Shown here in pieces: positions 18,441 to 27,234 of a stretch of DNA of 64,000 bases. The position numbers were made by a program, and so were the translations under genes. A model generated the notes under the pieces. The model was not told the origin of the DNA. It saw only the letters and a list, made by a program, of their open reading frames with translations, and made no database searches. The stretch lies in NCBI GenBank assembly GCA_934476235.1, contig CAKSNL010000005.1, positions 62,001 to 126,000 on the forward strand. The letters are read 5' to 3'. This DNA comes from an uncultured Clostridia bacterium (GTDB lineage: Bacteria > Bacillota > Clostridia > CAKSNL01 > HGM11501). Each line of letters starts with the position of its first letter. The stretch's first letter is position 1.

Positions 18441-20249
18441 ATGACTAAATCGAGAATGGAGCGCATAAGAAATTTTTCGATCATTGCGCACATTGACCAC
18501 GGAAAATCCACGCTTGCCGACAGACTTATCGAGCTTACGGGAACGGTCGAAAAGCGGGATATGGACAATCAGATACTTGACGATATGGAGCTTGAAAGGG
18601 AGCGCGGCATAACGATAAAGGCGCGCGCCGTAAGACTCTTTTATGACTATGAAGGGGAGACGTACGAGCTTAACCTTATAGATACTCCCGGTCACGTTGA
18701 CTTTAACTATGAGGTATCGAGAAGCCTTGCAGCATGCGAGGGCGCGGTCTTGGTGGTTGACGCATCACAGGGAATCGAGGCACAGACTCTGGCAAACACG
18801 TATCTCGCGCTTGACGCGGATCTTGAAATAATGCCCGTTATAAATAAGATAGACCTTCCGAGTGCGAGACCTGAAGAGATCGCAAAGGAAATTGAGGATG
18901 TTATAGGCATCCCAGCGGATGACGCTCCGAGAATTTCCGCGAAGACGGGGCTTAATGTGGAGTCCGTTCTTTCGGCAATCGTAGAAAAAATACCCGCACC
19001 GACGGGGGACGAAAAAGCGCCCTTAAAGGCGCTGATATTCGATTCTTACTATGACAGTTATAAAGGAGTTATCGTTTACTGCCGCATAAGAGAAGGCAGC
19101 GTGTCTCCGGGGCAGAAGATAAGATTTATGGCAACCGGTAAGGAATTTGAGGTTGTTGAGACGGGTTATTTAAAGCCCGAAAAAATGGAGGCGACCGATT
19201 CGCTTAAAGCCGGCGAGGTCGGATACATCACCGCGAGCATAAAAAGCGTGCGCGATGTAAGAGTCGGCGACACTGTAACCTTGGCGTCAAAACCCGCCGA
19301 TGATCCGCTTCCCGGATACAAGGCGGTAAATCCCATGGTTTTCTGCGGCATCTATCCGGCGGACGGGTCGAAGTACGGCGACCTGCGTGACGCGCTTGAA
19401 AAATTAAAGCTTAACGACGCGTCGCTCACATTTGAAGCGGAAACGTCACAGGCTCTCGGCTTCGGATTCAGATGCGGATTTTTGGGACTTCTTCACATGG
19501 AGGTCATTCAGGAACGCTTGGAGCGCGAATACAATCTGGACCTTGTTACCACGGCGCCCAGCGTTGTGTATAAAATTACAAAGACGGACGGGGAGACGGT
19601 GATGGTCGACAATCCCGCGAACCTTCCGAAGCCTTCGGAGATTGAGACAATGTATGAGCCCATGGTCAAGGCGGATATAATGACGCCGACGGAATATGTC
19701 GGCTCTATAATGGAGCTTTGCCAGGACAGGCGCGGAGTGTATAACGGAATGACATATATTGACGAGGGCAGAACGCAGATACACTACGAGCTTCCGTTAA
19801 ATGAAATTATTTATGACTTTTTCGACGCGTTAAAGTCCAGAACAAAGGGCTATGCTTCGTTTGACTATGAGCTTTCGGGCTACGCCGAGAGCAAGCTTGT
19901 CAAGCTTGATATTTTATTAAACGGCGACCTTGTGGATGCGCTTTCTTTCATAGTTCATGAAGAAAAGGCGTATGCCCGCGCGAGAAGAATAGCCGAGAAG
20001 CTTAAAGAGGTCATTCCGCGCCAGCTTTTCGAAATTCCGATCCAGGCGGCGATCGGCTCCAAGATAATTGCCCGCGAAACCGTTAAAGCGATGAGGAAGG
20101 ACGTTTTGGCTAAGTGCTACGGCGGTGATATAACCAGAAAGAAAAAGCTTCTTGAAAAACAGAAGGAAGGAAAGAAAAGGATGCGCCAGGTCGGCACCGT
20201 TGAAGTGCCGCAGGAGGCATTCATGGCAGTGCTCAAGCTTGATGAATAA
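18441..20249 (+). CDS. lepA: Elongation factor 4 (LepA)
   Basis: Ribosome-associated GTPase related to EF-G. The 602 residues match the family length when translation starts at the ATG at 18441 (MTKSRMERIRNFSIIAHIDH); the frame is open further upstream, antisense to nothing real and overlapping mgsA, which I discount. G1 AHIDHGKSTLADR, G2 RGITIKARAVR, G3 DTPGHVDF, G4 NKIDLPSA and the LepA C-terminal domain (AKCYGGDITRKKKLLEKQKE) are clear. The stop overlaps the hemW start by eight bases. Confidence 0.96.
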   Translation: MTKSRMERIRNFSIIAHIDHGKSTLADRLIELTGTVEKRDMDNQILDDMELERERGITIKARAVRLFYDYEGETYELNLIDTPGHVDFNYEVSRSLAACEGAVLVVDASQGIEAQTLANTYLALDADLEIMPVINKIDLPSARPEEIAKEIEDVIGIPADDAPRISAKTGLNVESVLSAIVEKIPAPTGDEKAPLKALIFDSYYDSYKGVIVYCRIREGSVSPGQKIRFMATGKEFEVVETGYLKPEKMEATDSLKAGEVGYITASIKSVRDVRVGDTVTLASKPADDPLPGYKAVNPMVFCGIYPADGSKYGDLRDALEKLKLNDASLTFEAETSQALGFGFRCGFLGLLHMEVIQERLEREYNLDLVTTAPSVVYKITKTDGETVMVDNPANLPKPSEIETMYEPMVKADIMTPTEYVGSIMELCQDRRGVYNGMTYIDEGRTQIHYELPLNEIIYDFFDALKSRTKGYASFDYELSGYAESKLVKLDILLNGDLVDALSFIVHEEKAYARARRIAEKLKEVIPRQLFEIPIQAAIGSKIIARETVKAMRKDVLAKCYGGDITRKKKLLEKQKEGKKRMRQVGTVEVPQEAFMAVLKLDE

Positions 20250-21312
20250 CGGAATATACATTCACATTCCATTTTGCCTTTCGAAGTGCGCCTACTGTGA
20301 TTTTAATTCAAAAGCGGGCGCGCTTTCCATGGCGGAGGATTACATAGCCGCGCTTATCGGCGAAATGGAGATGTTTAAAGGCGTCGGAGCGGACAGCGTA
20401 TATTTGGGCGGCGGAACGCCGACGGTGTTATCGTGCGGGCTTTTGGAAAAGCTTTTATGTGCGGTAAACGGTATTTTTAAGCTTTCCGGCGATACGGAGT
20501 TTACCGTAGAGTCGAACCCGGCGACGGCGGACTTTAATAAATACAGACTCTTAAGAGAATACGGTGTGAACCGCCTGAGTATTGGAGTTCAGTCTTTTTT
20601 GGATAATGAGCTTAAAGCCCTTTCGCGAATTCATTCGGCAGAAGATGGCGAAAAAGCGGTCAATGAAGCAAGAAAAGCCGGGTTTGATAATATCGGGATC
20701 GACCTTATGGAGGGGATTCCCTGTCAGAGTGTGGAAAGCCTTTCTTATTCGCTTAATAAAGCAATCTCGCTCGGAACCAAGCACATGAGCGTATACTCGC
20801 TTATAATCGAAGAGGGAACGCCGTTTTATGAGAATACCCCGAAGCTTCCCGATGAGGACGTAGAACGCGAAATGTACAAAACAGTGAAAAAAGTGCTTTC
20901 GGAAAACGGATTTTCACATTATGAAATATCAAATTATGCGAAAGAGGGTTACCGTTCGCGGCACAATACGAAGTACTGGACCCGGGAGCCTTATTACGGA
21001 TTCGGCGCGGGCGCACATTCGTTTTACGGCGGCGTGAGATACGAAAACATATGCGATATAAAGGGATATATCATGGCGGAAAACAAAACCGCCGGCAAAA
21101 CCGCGATATCCGAAAAAGAAGCGGAGTACGAACGCTTTATGTTAGGATTCAGGATGCTTGACGGGTTTGATACAAAAGGGTTTTTCCCGGAAAAAATTGA
21201 AAAACTGGAAAAGGAGGGACTCATCGTGCGCGAAGGAACATATGCACGGCTTTCTGAGCGCGGGGAGGACCTTGCCAATCTTGTATTTATGGAATTTTTG
21301 GGTGATGACTGA
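20242..21312 (+). CDS. hemW: Heme chaperone HemW (radical SAM)
   Basis: HemN-like radical SAM protein. The N-terminus YIHIPFCLSKCAYCDF places the three cluster cysteines (Cys12, 16, 19) close to the start, as in HemW rather than oxygen-independent coproporphyrinogen oxidase. YLGGGTPT, GVQSF and the C-terminal HemN-C domain are present; 356 residues. HemW proteins bind heme and deliver it to targets. The ATG at 20242 overlaps the lepA stop, and the stop overlaps recX (TGATG). Confidence 0.92.
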   Translation: MNNGIYIHIPFCLSKCAYCDFNSKAGALSMAEDYIAALIGEMEMFKGVGADSVYLGGGTPTVLSCGLLEKLLCAVNGIFKLSGDTEFTVESNPATADFNKYRLLREYGVNRLSIGVQSFLDNELKALSRIHSAEDGEKAVNEARKAGFDNIGIDLMEGIPCQSVESLSYSLNKAISLGTKHMSVYSLIIEEGTPFYENTPKLPDEDVEREMYKTVKKVLSENGFSHYEISNYAKEGYRSRHNTKYWTREPYYGFGAGAHSFYGGVRYENICDIKGYIMAENKTAGKTAISEKEAEYERFMLGFRMLDGFDTKGFFPEKIEKLEKEGLIVREGTYARLSERGEDLANLVFMEFLGDD

Positions 21313-21737
21313 TGAAAAAATTATCGGCACGCGAAAGTGCGGTCAGAAGGTGCTGCCTTTCAAAGCATACCAGAAAAACTCTGGAATTAAAGCTTCGTGC
21401 AAAGGGGTTTTCCGAGGAGGAGATAGCCTCCTCGGTCGAAGCGATGGCGGAGAATGGATATATTGATGAAGATGAATATACACGTGCTTTTGTGCGCGAC
21501 AGCTACAAAATAAAAAGGCACGGGCGTATAAGAATTATTAACGAGCTTGTGCTCAGGGGCATAAGCCGCAGAAAAGCCGAAGAAGCGGTAAATGAATATG
21601 ATGCGGACGAATGCGGTATAATCCGCGAGGTAATAGAAAAGCGCTTTGATAAAGATGCGGATAAGGCTAAAATCTTTAAGTATTTTTATTCGCGCGGCTT
21701 TGAGGCGGATGATATAAGGAGATGTATTGATGAGTAA
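21312..21737 (+). CDS. recX: RecA regulator RecX
   Basis: Three-helix-repeat protein that modulates RecA filaments. The 141 residues show the repeat pattern SKHTRKTLELKLRAKGFSEE, GYIDEDEYTRAFVRDSYKIK, RHGRIRIINELVLRGIS and the last repeat KAKIFKYFYSRGFEADDI. Length is at the short end of the family. It overlaps hemW by one base and rimO by eight bases. recA is not in the window. Confidence 0.9.
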   Translation: MKKLSARESAVRRCCLSKHTRKTLELKLRAKGFSEEEIASSVEAMAENGYIDEDEYTRAFVRDSYKIKRHGRIRIINELVLRGISRRKAEEAVNEYDADECGIIREVIEKRFDKDADKAKIFKYFYSRGFEADDIRRCIDE

Positions 21738-23061
21738 AAAGGTCGGAATGATATCGCTCGGGTGTTCGAAGAATCTGGTCGATTCTGAGAATATGCTCGG
21801 ACTTTTGAAACTGCACGGATATGAAATAACTAAAGATGTTGCCGAGGCGGACGCTATAATCGTGAATACCTGCGCCTTTATTGATTCGGCAAAACAGGAA
21901 AGCATTGATGCGATTTTGGACGCTGCAAAGTATAAAGAAACGGGAAAATGCAAGGCACTTATCTGCGCAGGATGTCTTTCCGAGCGGTATAAAGAAGAAA
22001 TAATGAGGGAGATTCCGGAACTTGACGGAGTTATCGGAGTTAACGACATCGAAAAAATAGTGCTCCTTGTAACAAAAACGCTTTCCGGAACGAAAACGGA
22101 GTATTTTCCGGAGAAGCCGAAGCCGATAAGAGGGCTGCCGAGAGCGGTTACGACTCCTTCGTATACGGCATTTTTAAAGATTGCGGAAGGATGCGACAAT
22201 TACTGCAGCTACTGCGCCATTCCTTACATCAGGGGACGGTACAGGAGCAGAAAAATCGAAAGTATTGTAAAGGAAACGAGGAAACTTATAGAAAACGGTA
22301 CAAAAGAAATAATCTTAATTGCACAGGACACATCAAGATACGGAATCGACCTTTATGGAGAAAAGTCGCTTGACAAGCTTTTACATAAGCTCTGCACAAT
22401 AGAAAAGCTTAAATGGATAAGAGTTCACTATTGCTATCCCGAAGAAATTACAGAGGAGCTTATAGAGGCATTTAAAACCGAGAAAAAGATCATAAAGTAC
22501 ATGGATATCCCGATTCAGCACTGTAATGACAGAATATTAAAACGCATGAACAGGAAAACGACGGGAAATGAGATAAGGGCGCTTATCAGCCATTTGCGCG
22601 GTGAGATTCCCGGCGTTGCAATAAGAACGTCGCTTATCGTGGGATTTCCCGGGGAAACAGAGGAGGAATTTAACGAGCTTTGCGAATTTGTGCGCGAGAT
22701 AAAGTTTGACAGGCTCGGCGTATTCGCCTACTCTGCCGAGGAGGGAACTCCGGCTGCAAAAATGGAGGGACAGATTCCGGAGGACGTTAAGGAGGCGCGC
22801 CGCGCCAAAATCATGGCAATTCAAAAGGAAGTTGCCGAAGAGCTCGGAAAAAAGAGAATCGGGAAGGTGCTTAATGTTATCACGGAGGGCTTTGACAATA
22901 ACAGCTTCCTTTACTACGGAAGAAGCTATGCGGATTCTCCGGACGTTGACGCAAAGGTTTATTTCGGAGCGCGCTATATTCCGATTCCGGGCGAGATTGT
23001 CAAGGTTAAGATACTTGACTATACCGATTATGACCTGACAGGAGAGATGGTTTATGAATAA
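21730..23061 (+). CDS. rimO: Ribosomal protein S12 methylthiotransferase RimO
   Basis: Radical SAM enzyme adding a methylthio group to an Asp of ribosomal protein S12. Three N-terminal cluster cysteines are in SLGCSKNLVDSEN (Cys12), NTCAF and AGCLSERY; the radical SAM cluster is EGCDNYCSYCAIPYIRG. A C-terminal TRAM domain ends the 443-residue protein. SLGCSKNxVDSE is typical of RimO rather than MiaB. The ATG at 21730 lies inside the end of recX; a TTG three bases before is also in frame. Confidence 0.95.
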   Translation: MSKKVGMISLGCSKNLVDSENMLGLLKLHGYEITKDVAEADAIIVNTCAFIDSAKQESIDAILDAAKYKETGKCKALICAGCLSERYKEEIMREIPELDGVIGVNDIEKIVLLVTKTLSGTKTEYFPEKPKPIRGLPRAVTTPSYTAFLKIAEGCDNYCSYCAIPYIRGRYRSRKIESIVKETRKLIENGTKEIILIAQDTSRYGIDLYGEKSLDKLLHKLCTIEKLKWIRVHYCYPEEITEELIEAFKTEKKIIKYMDIPIQHCNDRILKRMNRKTTGNEIRALISHLRGEIPGVAIRTSLIVGFPGETEEEFNELCEFVREIKFDRLGVFAYSAEEGTPAAKMEGQIPEDVKEARRAKIMAIQKEVAEELGKKRIGKVLNVITEGFDNNSFLYYGRSYADSPDVDAKVYFGARYIPIPGEIVKVKILDYTDYDLTGEMVYE

Positions 23062-23602
23062 TCTTCCGAACAAGCTTACGGTGCTCAGGATGCTAATGGT
23101 TCCGGCGGTCATGTTTTTCATGCTGACAGAGAGCGTTTCGCATCCCGCTTCCGAAATCATCGCGGCGGTGATATTTATAATCGCCTCCGTGACAGACTGG
23201 TTTGACGGACGGATAGCCAGAAAATACAATTTAATAACCAACTTCGGCAAGGTGATGGACCCGCTTGCCGACAAGCTTATAGTTTTTGCGGCCATACTTT
23301 GCCTGATAAGCAAAGGGGTCTTTCCGGTCTGGTGCGCCATGATTATTTTGGCACGCGATTTTCTGGTGACCGGAATGAGAGTTATCGCCGTGTCCGAAGG
23401 TATTTCCGTTGCGGCAAGCATATGGGGCAAGGTAAAAACGACCGTTCAGATGATTGCAATGATTATTTCGATTCTTTTCGGACAAAGCGAAATTCCGGCT
23501 TTATATATTGCAGCGCAGACATCTATTTACCTTGCGACGCTCGCGACCGTTGTATCCGGAGTCAGCTACTGCATCGACTATAAAAAAATATTTGAAAAAT
23601 AA
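23054..23602 (+). CDS. pgsA: CDP-diacylglycerol-glycerol-3-phosphate phosphatidyltransferase
   Basis: Integral membrane enzyme making phosphatidylglycerol phosphate from CDP-diacylglycerol and glycerol 3-phosphate. The CDP-alcohol phosphotransferase motif is complete: DWFDGRIARKYNLITNFGKV ends in MDPLADK (D-x2-DG-x2-AR-x8-G-x3-D-x3-D). The 182 residues have about five membrane helices. It overlaps rimO by eight bases and is the last gene of the long run; a new promoter begins three bases after its stop. Confidence 0.93.
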   Translation: MNNLPNKLTVLRMLMVPAVMFFMLTESVSHPASEIIAAVIFIIASVTDWFDGRIARKYNLITNFGKVMDPLADKLIVFAAILCLISKGVFPVWCAMIILARDFLVTGMRVIAVSEGISVAASIWGKVKTTVQMIAMIISILFGQSEIPALYIAAQTSIYLATLATVVSGVSYCIDYKKIFEK

Positions 23603-23604
23603 GG

Positions 23605-23633
23605 TTGACAGGACGCATAATTTGTGGTATGAT
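23605..23633 (+). promoter_or_regulatory. Sigma-A promoter of the rplU operon
   Basis: TTGACA (23605-23610), 17 bases, TATGAT (23628-23633). It immediately follows pgsA and precedes the L21 leader. Confidence 0.88.
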
Positions 23634-23725
23634 ACTATGGTAACCGCATAGACCGGGCTTTTTTAAGTGTTCTTTTTTGGGACCGCCCGCAATAGCGAGT
23701 CTGAATATACAGGGAGGTGCAAAGA
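23634..23725 (+). ncRNA. L21 leader RNA (ribosomal protein autoregulation element)
   Basis: The untranslated stretch between the promoter and rplU contains ACCGCATAGACCGGGC, a pairing CGGGC (23654-23658)/GCCCG (23685-23689), and then AGGGAGGTG as the ribosome site. Position and the ACCGC-AGACGGGC-like core fit the L21 leader found before rplU in many Firmicutes, through which L21 is thought to repress its own operon. The call is by position and partial motif; a covariance-model search would settle it. Confidence 0.55.
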
Positions 23726-24034
23726 ATGTACGCAGTAATCGAGACAGGCGGAAAGCAGTACCAGGTTAAGACCGGCGACGTTGTATTCGTTGAGAAGATC
23801 GACACTGACGCGGAAACCTACACTTTTGATAAGGTTATCGCACTCGGCGGCGAAGGCGATTTAAAGGTTGGAGCTCCTTATGTTGACGGCGCAACCGTAA
23901 TCGCAAAGGTACTTAAGCAGACCAAGGGCAAGAAGGTAACGGTTTACCGTTATAAGTCAAAGAAGGGCTATCACAAGAAAAAAGGTCACAGACAGCCTTT
24001 CACTAAGGTTGAAATCCAGACAATCAATGCATAA
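23726..24034 (+). CDS. rplU: 50S ribosomal protein L21
   Basis: 102-residue L21 with the N-terminal MYAVIETGGKQYQVKTGDVV and the C-terminal KVTVYRYKSKKGYHKKKGHR, both diagnostic. The ATG at 23726 follows GGGAGGTG; upstream in-frame codons were not used. The stop overlaps the prp start by one base. Confidence 0.98.
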   Translation: MYAVIETGGKQYQVKTGDVVFVEKIDTDAETYTFDKVIALGGEGDLKVGAPYVDGATVIAKVLKQTKGKKVTVYRYKSKKGYHKKKGHRQPFTKVEIQTINA

Positions 24035-24357
24035 TGACTGAGGCTACGTTTTATTTTTCCGGCGGAATGATTTGTTCCTTCGGAATCAAGGGGCACAGCG
24101 GATATGACGTGTCGGGATCGGACATTGTATGCGCGGCGATATCGTCAACGGTTTGGATGACGGTTAATGCACTGGAAAATATTTTACATCTCGATGTGAA
24201 ATACAGTGTGGATGACGCGGATGTATTATTGGAGGTCTCCGGCAGGGATATGGCGGATGCGCAGACCTTTTTGGAAGGTTTCAGGCAGTTTTTATGCAAT
24301 CTTTCGGCGGAATACGAAAAATATCTCACGGTGAAGGAGGTACAGAGAAATGTTTAA
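24034..24357 (+). CDS. prp: Ribosomal-processing cysteine protease Prp
   Basis: Prp removes the N-terminal extension of ribosomal protein L27 in Firmicutes and relatives. The 107 residues carry GHSGYDVSGSDIVCAAISS, with the catalytic pair His21 and Cys33. It sits between rplU and rpmA, the family's standard position, overlapping both genes. The matching substrate is encoded next door, since L27 here has the cleavable N-terminal motif. Confidence 0.95.
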   Translation: MTEATFYFSGGMICSFGIKGHSGYDVSGSDIVCAAISSTVWMTVNALENILHLDVKYSVDDADVLLEVSGRDMADAQTFLEGFRQFLCNLSAEYEKYLTVKEVQRNV

Positions 24358-24628
24358 ATTAAACATACAGCTTTTTGCACACAAAAAAGGTGTCGGCAGC
24401 ACAAAGAACGGAAGAGACTCGGAATCCAAGAGACTCGGCGTTAAGAGAGCTGACGGTCAGGCTGTTTTGGCAGGAAACATTCTTGTAAGACAGAGAGGAA
24501 CTCACATTCATCCCGGTCTTAATGTTTCAAGAGGCAGCGATGATACTTTGTTTGCAACGGCAAACGGAAAAGTTAAATTCGAGAGAATGGGCAAGGATAA
24601 AAAACAGGTAAGCGTTTATCCTATGTGA
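24350..24628 (+). CDS. rpmA: 50S ribosomal protein L27 (Prp-processed form)
   Basis: 92-residue L27. The N-terminus MFKLNIQLFAHKKGVGSTKN has the hydrophobic extension ending in LFA followed by HKKG, the Prp cleavage context; the mature N-terminus reaches the peptidyl transferase centre. GRDSESKRLGVKRADGQ is conserved. It overlaps prp by eight bases and is followed by a strong terminator. Confidence 0.98.
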   Translation: MFKLNIQLFAHKKGVGSTKNGRDSESKRLGVKRADGQAVLAGNILVRQRGTHIHPGLNVSRGSDDTLFATANGKVKFERMGKDKKQVSVYPM

Positions 24629-24641
24629 TTTTTCGTGCATC

Positions 24642-24675
24642 AGTGCGCAGGGCAATTGCTCTGCGCATTTTTTTA
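24642..24675 (+). terminator. Intrinsic terminator after rpmA
   Basis: TGCGCAG (24644-24650) pairs with CTGCGCA (24661-24667) around an inner GCAATTGC palindrome, followed by seven T residues. Confidence 0.92.
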
Positions 24676-24691
24676 TGCGGTTCATCAATTA

Positions 24692-24720
24692 TTGACAAAA
24701 AACGATTTTTGATATATAAT
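24692..24720 (+). promoter_or_regulatory. Consensus sigma-A promoter of the phosphatase-pgi unit
   Basis: TTGACA (24692-24697), 17 bases, TATAAT (24715-24720): a perfect match in both boxes and spacing. Confidence 0.92.
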
Positions 24721-24754
24721 GCAGTATGTATTAATTCGTAAGGCGGTGACCTAT

Positions 24755-25351
24755 ATGCTTGAGATAACATTTGTAAGACACGGACAGGTCGAAAGCAACA
24801 CGAGAGGGGCATATATCGGATGGACGAATAAGCCCCTGAATATGGAGGGTATAAATCAGGCGAGGGAAACGGCGTCAAAGCTTGCGGACGAAAGGTTTGA
24901 GGCGATATACACAAGCCCTCTCGAACGCGCAAAGCACACCGCTGATATTATTAGGGACAAAACCGGCGCAAGAATGATATTGGACGATGGGTTAAAGGAG
25001 TGGAACTTCGGTATTTTTGACGATCTGACCTCGGAGGCGATTGCGGATAAATATCCGGATGAATATAAAAAGTGGCGCAGCGACTGGTGGAACTATAAGA
25101 TTCCGAACGGTGAGAGCGCCAAGGAAGCGTACAGACGGCACGGCGGCGCTGTAAGGGAAATTGTCAAAAGACACCCCGGCGGAGGCAGAATTCTTATCGT
25201 TTCTCACCTTTGCGCACTCAGAAACATGTTTTGCTTTTTGCTCGGCGATGATCCGGGCCTTGCAATGCGGTTTTCAGTTAAAAATGCGTCTGTAAGCAAA
25301 ATCGTAATAACCGACGATAACTATGCGGTACTGACCGCGCTTAATTTATAA
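24755..25351 (+). CDS. Histidine phosphatase family protein
   Basis: 198-residue phosphatase of the phosphoglycerate mutase/CobC branch. It has the catalytic RHG motif in ITFVRHGQVESN near the N-terminus, YTSPLERAKHTA, the acid in LKEWNFGIFDD, and the second His in IVSHLCALRNM. Substrates in this branch range from alpha-ribazole phosphate to sugar phosphates and cannot be decided here. The ATG at 24755 follows GGCGGTGA. It lies 25 bases before pgi, so a glycolytic or sugar-phosphate link is possible. Confidence 0.88.
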   Translation: MLEITFVRHGQVESNTRGAYIGWTNKPLNMEGINQARETASKLADERFEAIYTSPLERAKHTADIIRDKTGARMILDDGLKEWNFGIFDDLTSEAIADKYPDEYKKWRSDWWNYKIPNGESAKEAYRRHGGAVREIVKRHPGGGRILIVSHLCALRNMFCFLLGDDPGLAMRFSVKNASVSKIVITDDNYAVLTALNL

Positions 25352-25376
25352 AAATATTATTAAAGGAGTAATTTAC

Positions 25377-26702
25377 ATGATAAAGATCGACTATTCAAAA
25401 AGCGGAATTACGGCTGAACAGATGGAACATGCCAAGGGGCAGATGCTTGAGGCGAAAAAGTGCGTTGAGCATGGCACCGGCGCGGGAAGCGATTTTTTAG
25501 GCTGGGTGAGACTTCCGGAAAGCTATGATAAAGAAGAATTCGCAAGAATAAAAGAGGCGGCAGAGAAGATAAGAGAAAATTCCGATGTGCTTGTTGTTGT
25601 CGGTATCGGCGGTTCATACCTCGGCGCGCGTGCGGCAATCGAAATGCTTAATTCGTCATTTTGCAATCTCCTTCCCAAGGACAAGAGAAAAGCTCCGGTA
25701 ATCGTGTATGCCGGAAACAACATAAGCGGAAACTATATGTATGAGCTTATGGAATACTTAGATGATAAAGATTTTTCTGTAAACGTTATAAGCAAGTCCG
25801 GAACGACAACGGAGCCGGCAATAGCGTTCAGACTTCTTTGCAATCTTCTTGAGAGAAAGTACGGGACGACAGACGGCAGAATCTATGCCACAACAGATAA
25901 GGCGAAGGGTGCACTCAAGGGCTTTGCGGACGAGAAGGGCTGCCCGACATTTGTCGTTCCCGATGATGTGGGAGGAAGATACTCCGTTCTTACCGCAGTC
26001 GGACTTTTGCCGATCGCGGCGTCGGGAATTGATATTGACGCGATGATGAAGGGCGCTTATGACGCTATGAATGACCTGGAGTCTGACGATAACGCATGCA
26101 CCGAATATGCAAGAATCAGAAACATTTTATACAGACAGGGCAAAACGGTCGAGATACTTGCAAATTACGAGCCCAGACTTCATTATATCGGTGAATGGTG
26201 GAAACAGCTTTTCGGCGAAAGCGAAGGTAAGGACTCCATGGGCATTTTCCCGGCTGCAGTTGATTTTTCGACAGACCTTCACTCTTTGGGACAGTATATC
26301 CAGGAGGGCAGAAGAAACATTTTCGAAACGGTTCTTACGGTTTCCGAGCCCGACCATGACGTTACGGTCATAAACGACGAAAAGAATATTGACGGGCTTA
26401 ATTTCCTTTCGGGAAAAACAATGAGCTATGTAAACCACAAGGCGTTTTTAGGCACGCTTTTGGCACATACGGACGGAAGCGTTCCGAATATCGTGCTCGA
26501 AATGGATAAGATGGATGCCTATAACTTCGGATATCTTGTATACTTCTTTGAGAAGGCTTGCGGTATCAGCGGATATATGCTCGGAGTTAACCCGTTCAAC
26601 CAGCCCGGTGTTGAGGCGTACAAGAAAAATATGTTCGCTCTCTTAAACAAACCCGGATACGAAGAGGCGGGAAAAATTCTTTCGGAAAAATTGAAAAAAT
26701 AA
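25377..26702 (+). CDS. pgi: Glucose-6-phosphate isomerase
   Basis: Interconverts glucose 6-phosphate and fructose 6-phosphate. The 441-residue length is that of the shorter bacterial form. Diagnostic segments are VVVGIGGSYLGARAAIEML, SKSGTTTEPAIAFR, GESEGKDSMGIFPAAVDFST-like sequence with DLHSLGQYIQEG, and the C-terminal VEAYKKNMFALL carrying the active-site Lys. It shares the promoter at 24692 with the upstream phosphatase. Confidence 0.97.
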   Translation: MIKIDYSKSGITAEQMEHAKGQMLEAKKCVEHGTGAGSDFLGWVRLPESYDKEEFARIKEAAEKIRENSDVLVVVGIGGSYLGARAAIEMLNSSFCNLLPKDKRKAPVIVYAGNNISGNYMYELMEYLDDKDFSVNVISKSGTTTEPAIAFRLLCNLLERKYGTTDGRIYATTDKAKGALKGFADEKGCPTFVVPDDVGGRYSVLTAVGLLPIAASGIDIDAMMKGAYDAMNDLESDDNACTEYARIRNILYRQGKTVEILANYEPRLHYIGEWWKQLFGESEGKDSMGIFPAAVDFSTDLHSLGQYIQEGRRNIFETVLTVSEPDHDVTVINDEKNIDGLNFLSGKTMSYVNHKAFLGTLLAHTDGSVPNIVLEMDKMDAYNFGYLVYFFEKACGISGYMLGVNPFNQPGVEAYKKNMFALLNKPGYEEAGKILSEKLKK

Positions 26703-26703
26703 C

Positions 26704-26732
26704 TTGAAAATTATTCCGTTTTATAGTACAAT
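26704..26732 (+). promoter_or_regulatory. Sigma-A promoter before the small P-loop gene
   Basis: TTGAAA (26704-26709), 17 bases, TACAAT (26727-26732). It starts right after the pgi stop. Confidence 0.75.
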
Positions 26733-26780
26733 ATAGATAAGGGAATTGTATTCCGAATAAAAATACTGGAGGTAAATGCT

Positions 26781-27191
26781 ATGTTAAAGATTATTGTAGG
26801 CGAAAAAGGAACTGGCAAGACAAAAACTCTCCTTGATGCGGTTCATGCGGCGTTGGATTCTCAGAAGGGCAGCGTGGTTTTTATCAATAAGGGAACGAGA
26901 CATACTTATGATCTTAATTCACAGGTTCGCCTTGTCAATACCGAGGACTGTATGATCGATAATTACGATATGTTCTACGGTCTTATATGCGGAGTTCTCT
27001 CGCAGAATTTCGATATAAGCGACATATTTGTTGACAGCATTACAAAGATTGTCGGAATCAACAATATTCCCAAGCTTGAACAGATGCTTGATAGAGCGGC
27101 GGCAGTTTGCGAAAAGGCAAATGCAAATCTGACGATTACGATTACGATCAACGCTGATCTTATCAGCGACGGAATGAAGAAATATCTTTAA
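26781..27191 (+). CDS. Small P-loop protein of unknown function
   Basis: 136 residues starting MLKIIVGEKGTGKTKTLLDA, with a clear Walker A (GEKGTGKT, residues 7-14). There is no evident Walker B with a following catalytic Glu; SDIFVDSITKIVGI is the best candidate. No membrane helix or signal. It has a good GGAGG site and its own promoter. Similar short P-loop proteins are conserved in Clostridia, sometimes carrying a loose 'PilT-like' label, but this one lacks the PilT secretion-ATPase domains. It could be a nucleotide-binding regulator; its function is not known. Confidence 0.75.
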   Translation: MLKIIVGEKGTGKTKTLLDAVHAALDSQKGSVVFINKGTRHTYDLNSQVRLVNTEDCMIDNYDMFYGLICGVLSQNFDISDIFVDSITKIVGINNIPKLEQMLDRAAAVCEKANANLTITITINADLISDGMKKYL

Positions 27192-27206
27192 GAAGCAAAA
27201 CAAGAT

Positions 27207-27234
27207 GGGGAGCCGGACCCTGGTTCGACTCCCC
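27207..27234 (+). other. Hairpin between the P-loop gene and thrC
   Basis: GGGGAG (27207-27212) pairs with CTCCCC (27229-27234); inside, CGGAC (27214-27218) pairs with GTTCG (27223-27227) with one G-T pair and one C/A mismatch between stems. There is no good T-run, so it may be a weak terminator, an attenuator or an RNA-processing site before thrC. It includes GGTTCGACTCC, which looks like a tRNA T-arm, but no tRNA surrounds it. Confidence 0.55.

Noticed and set aside
21387..22199. 270-residue open frame on the minus strand
   Set aside because: It lies wholly antisense to recX and rimO, which have clear family motifs; it has no ribosome site and no recognisable protein sequence.
22537..23430. 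297-residue open frame on the minus strand
   Set aside because: Antisense shadow of rimO and pgsA; no domain features and no start signals.
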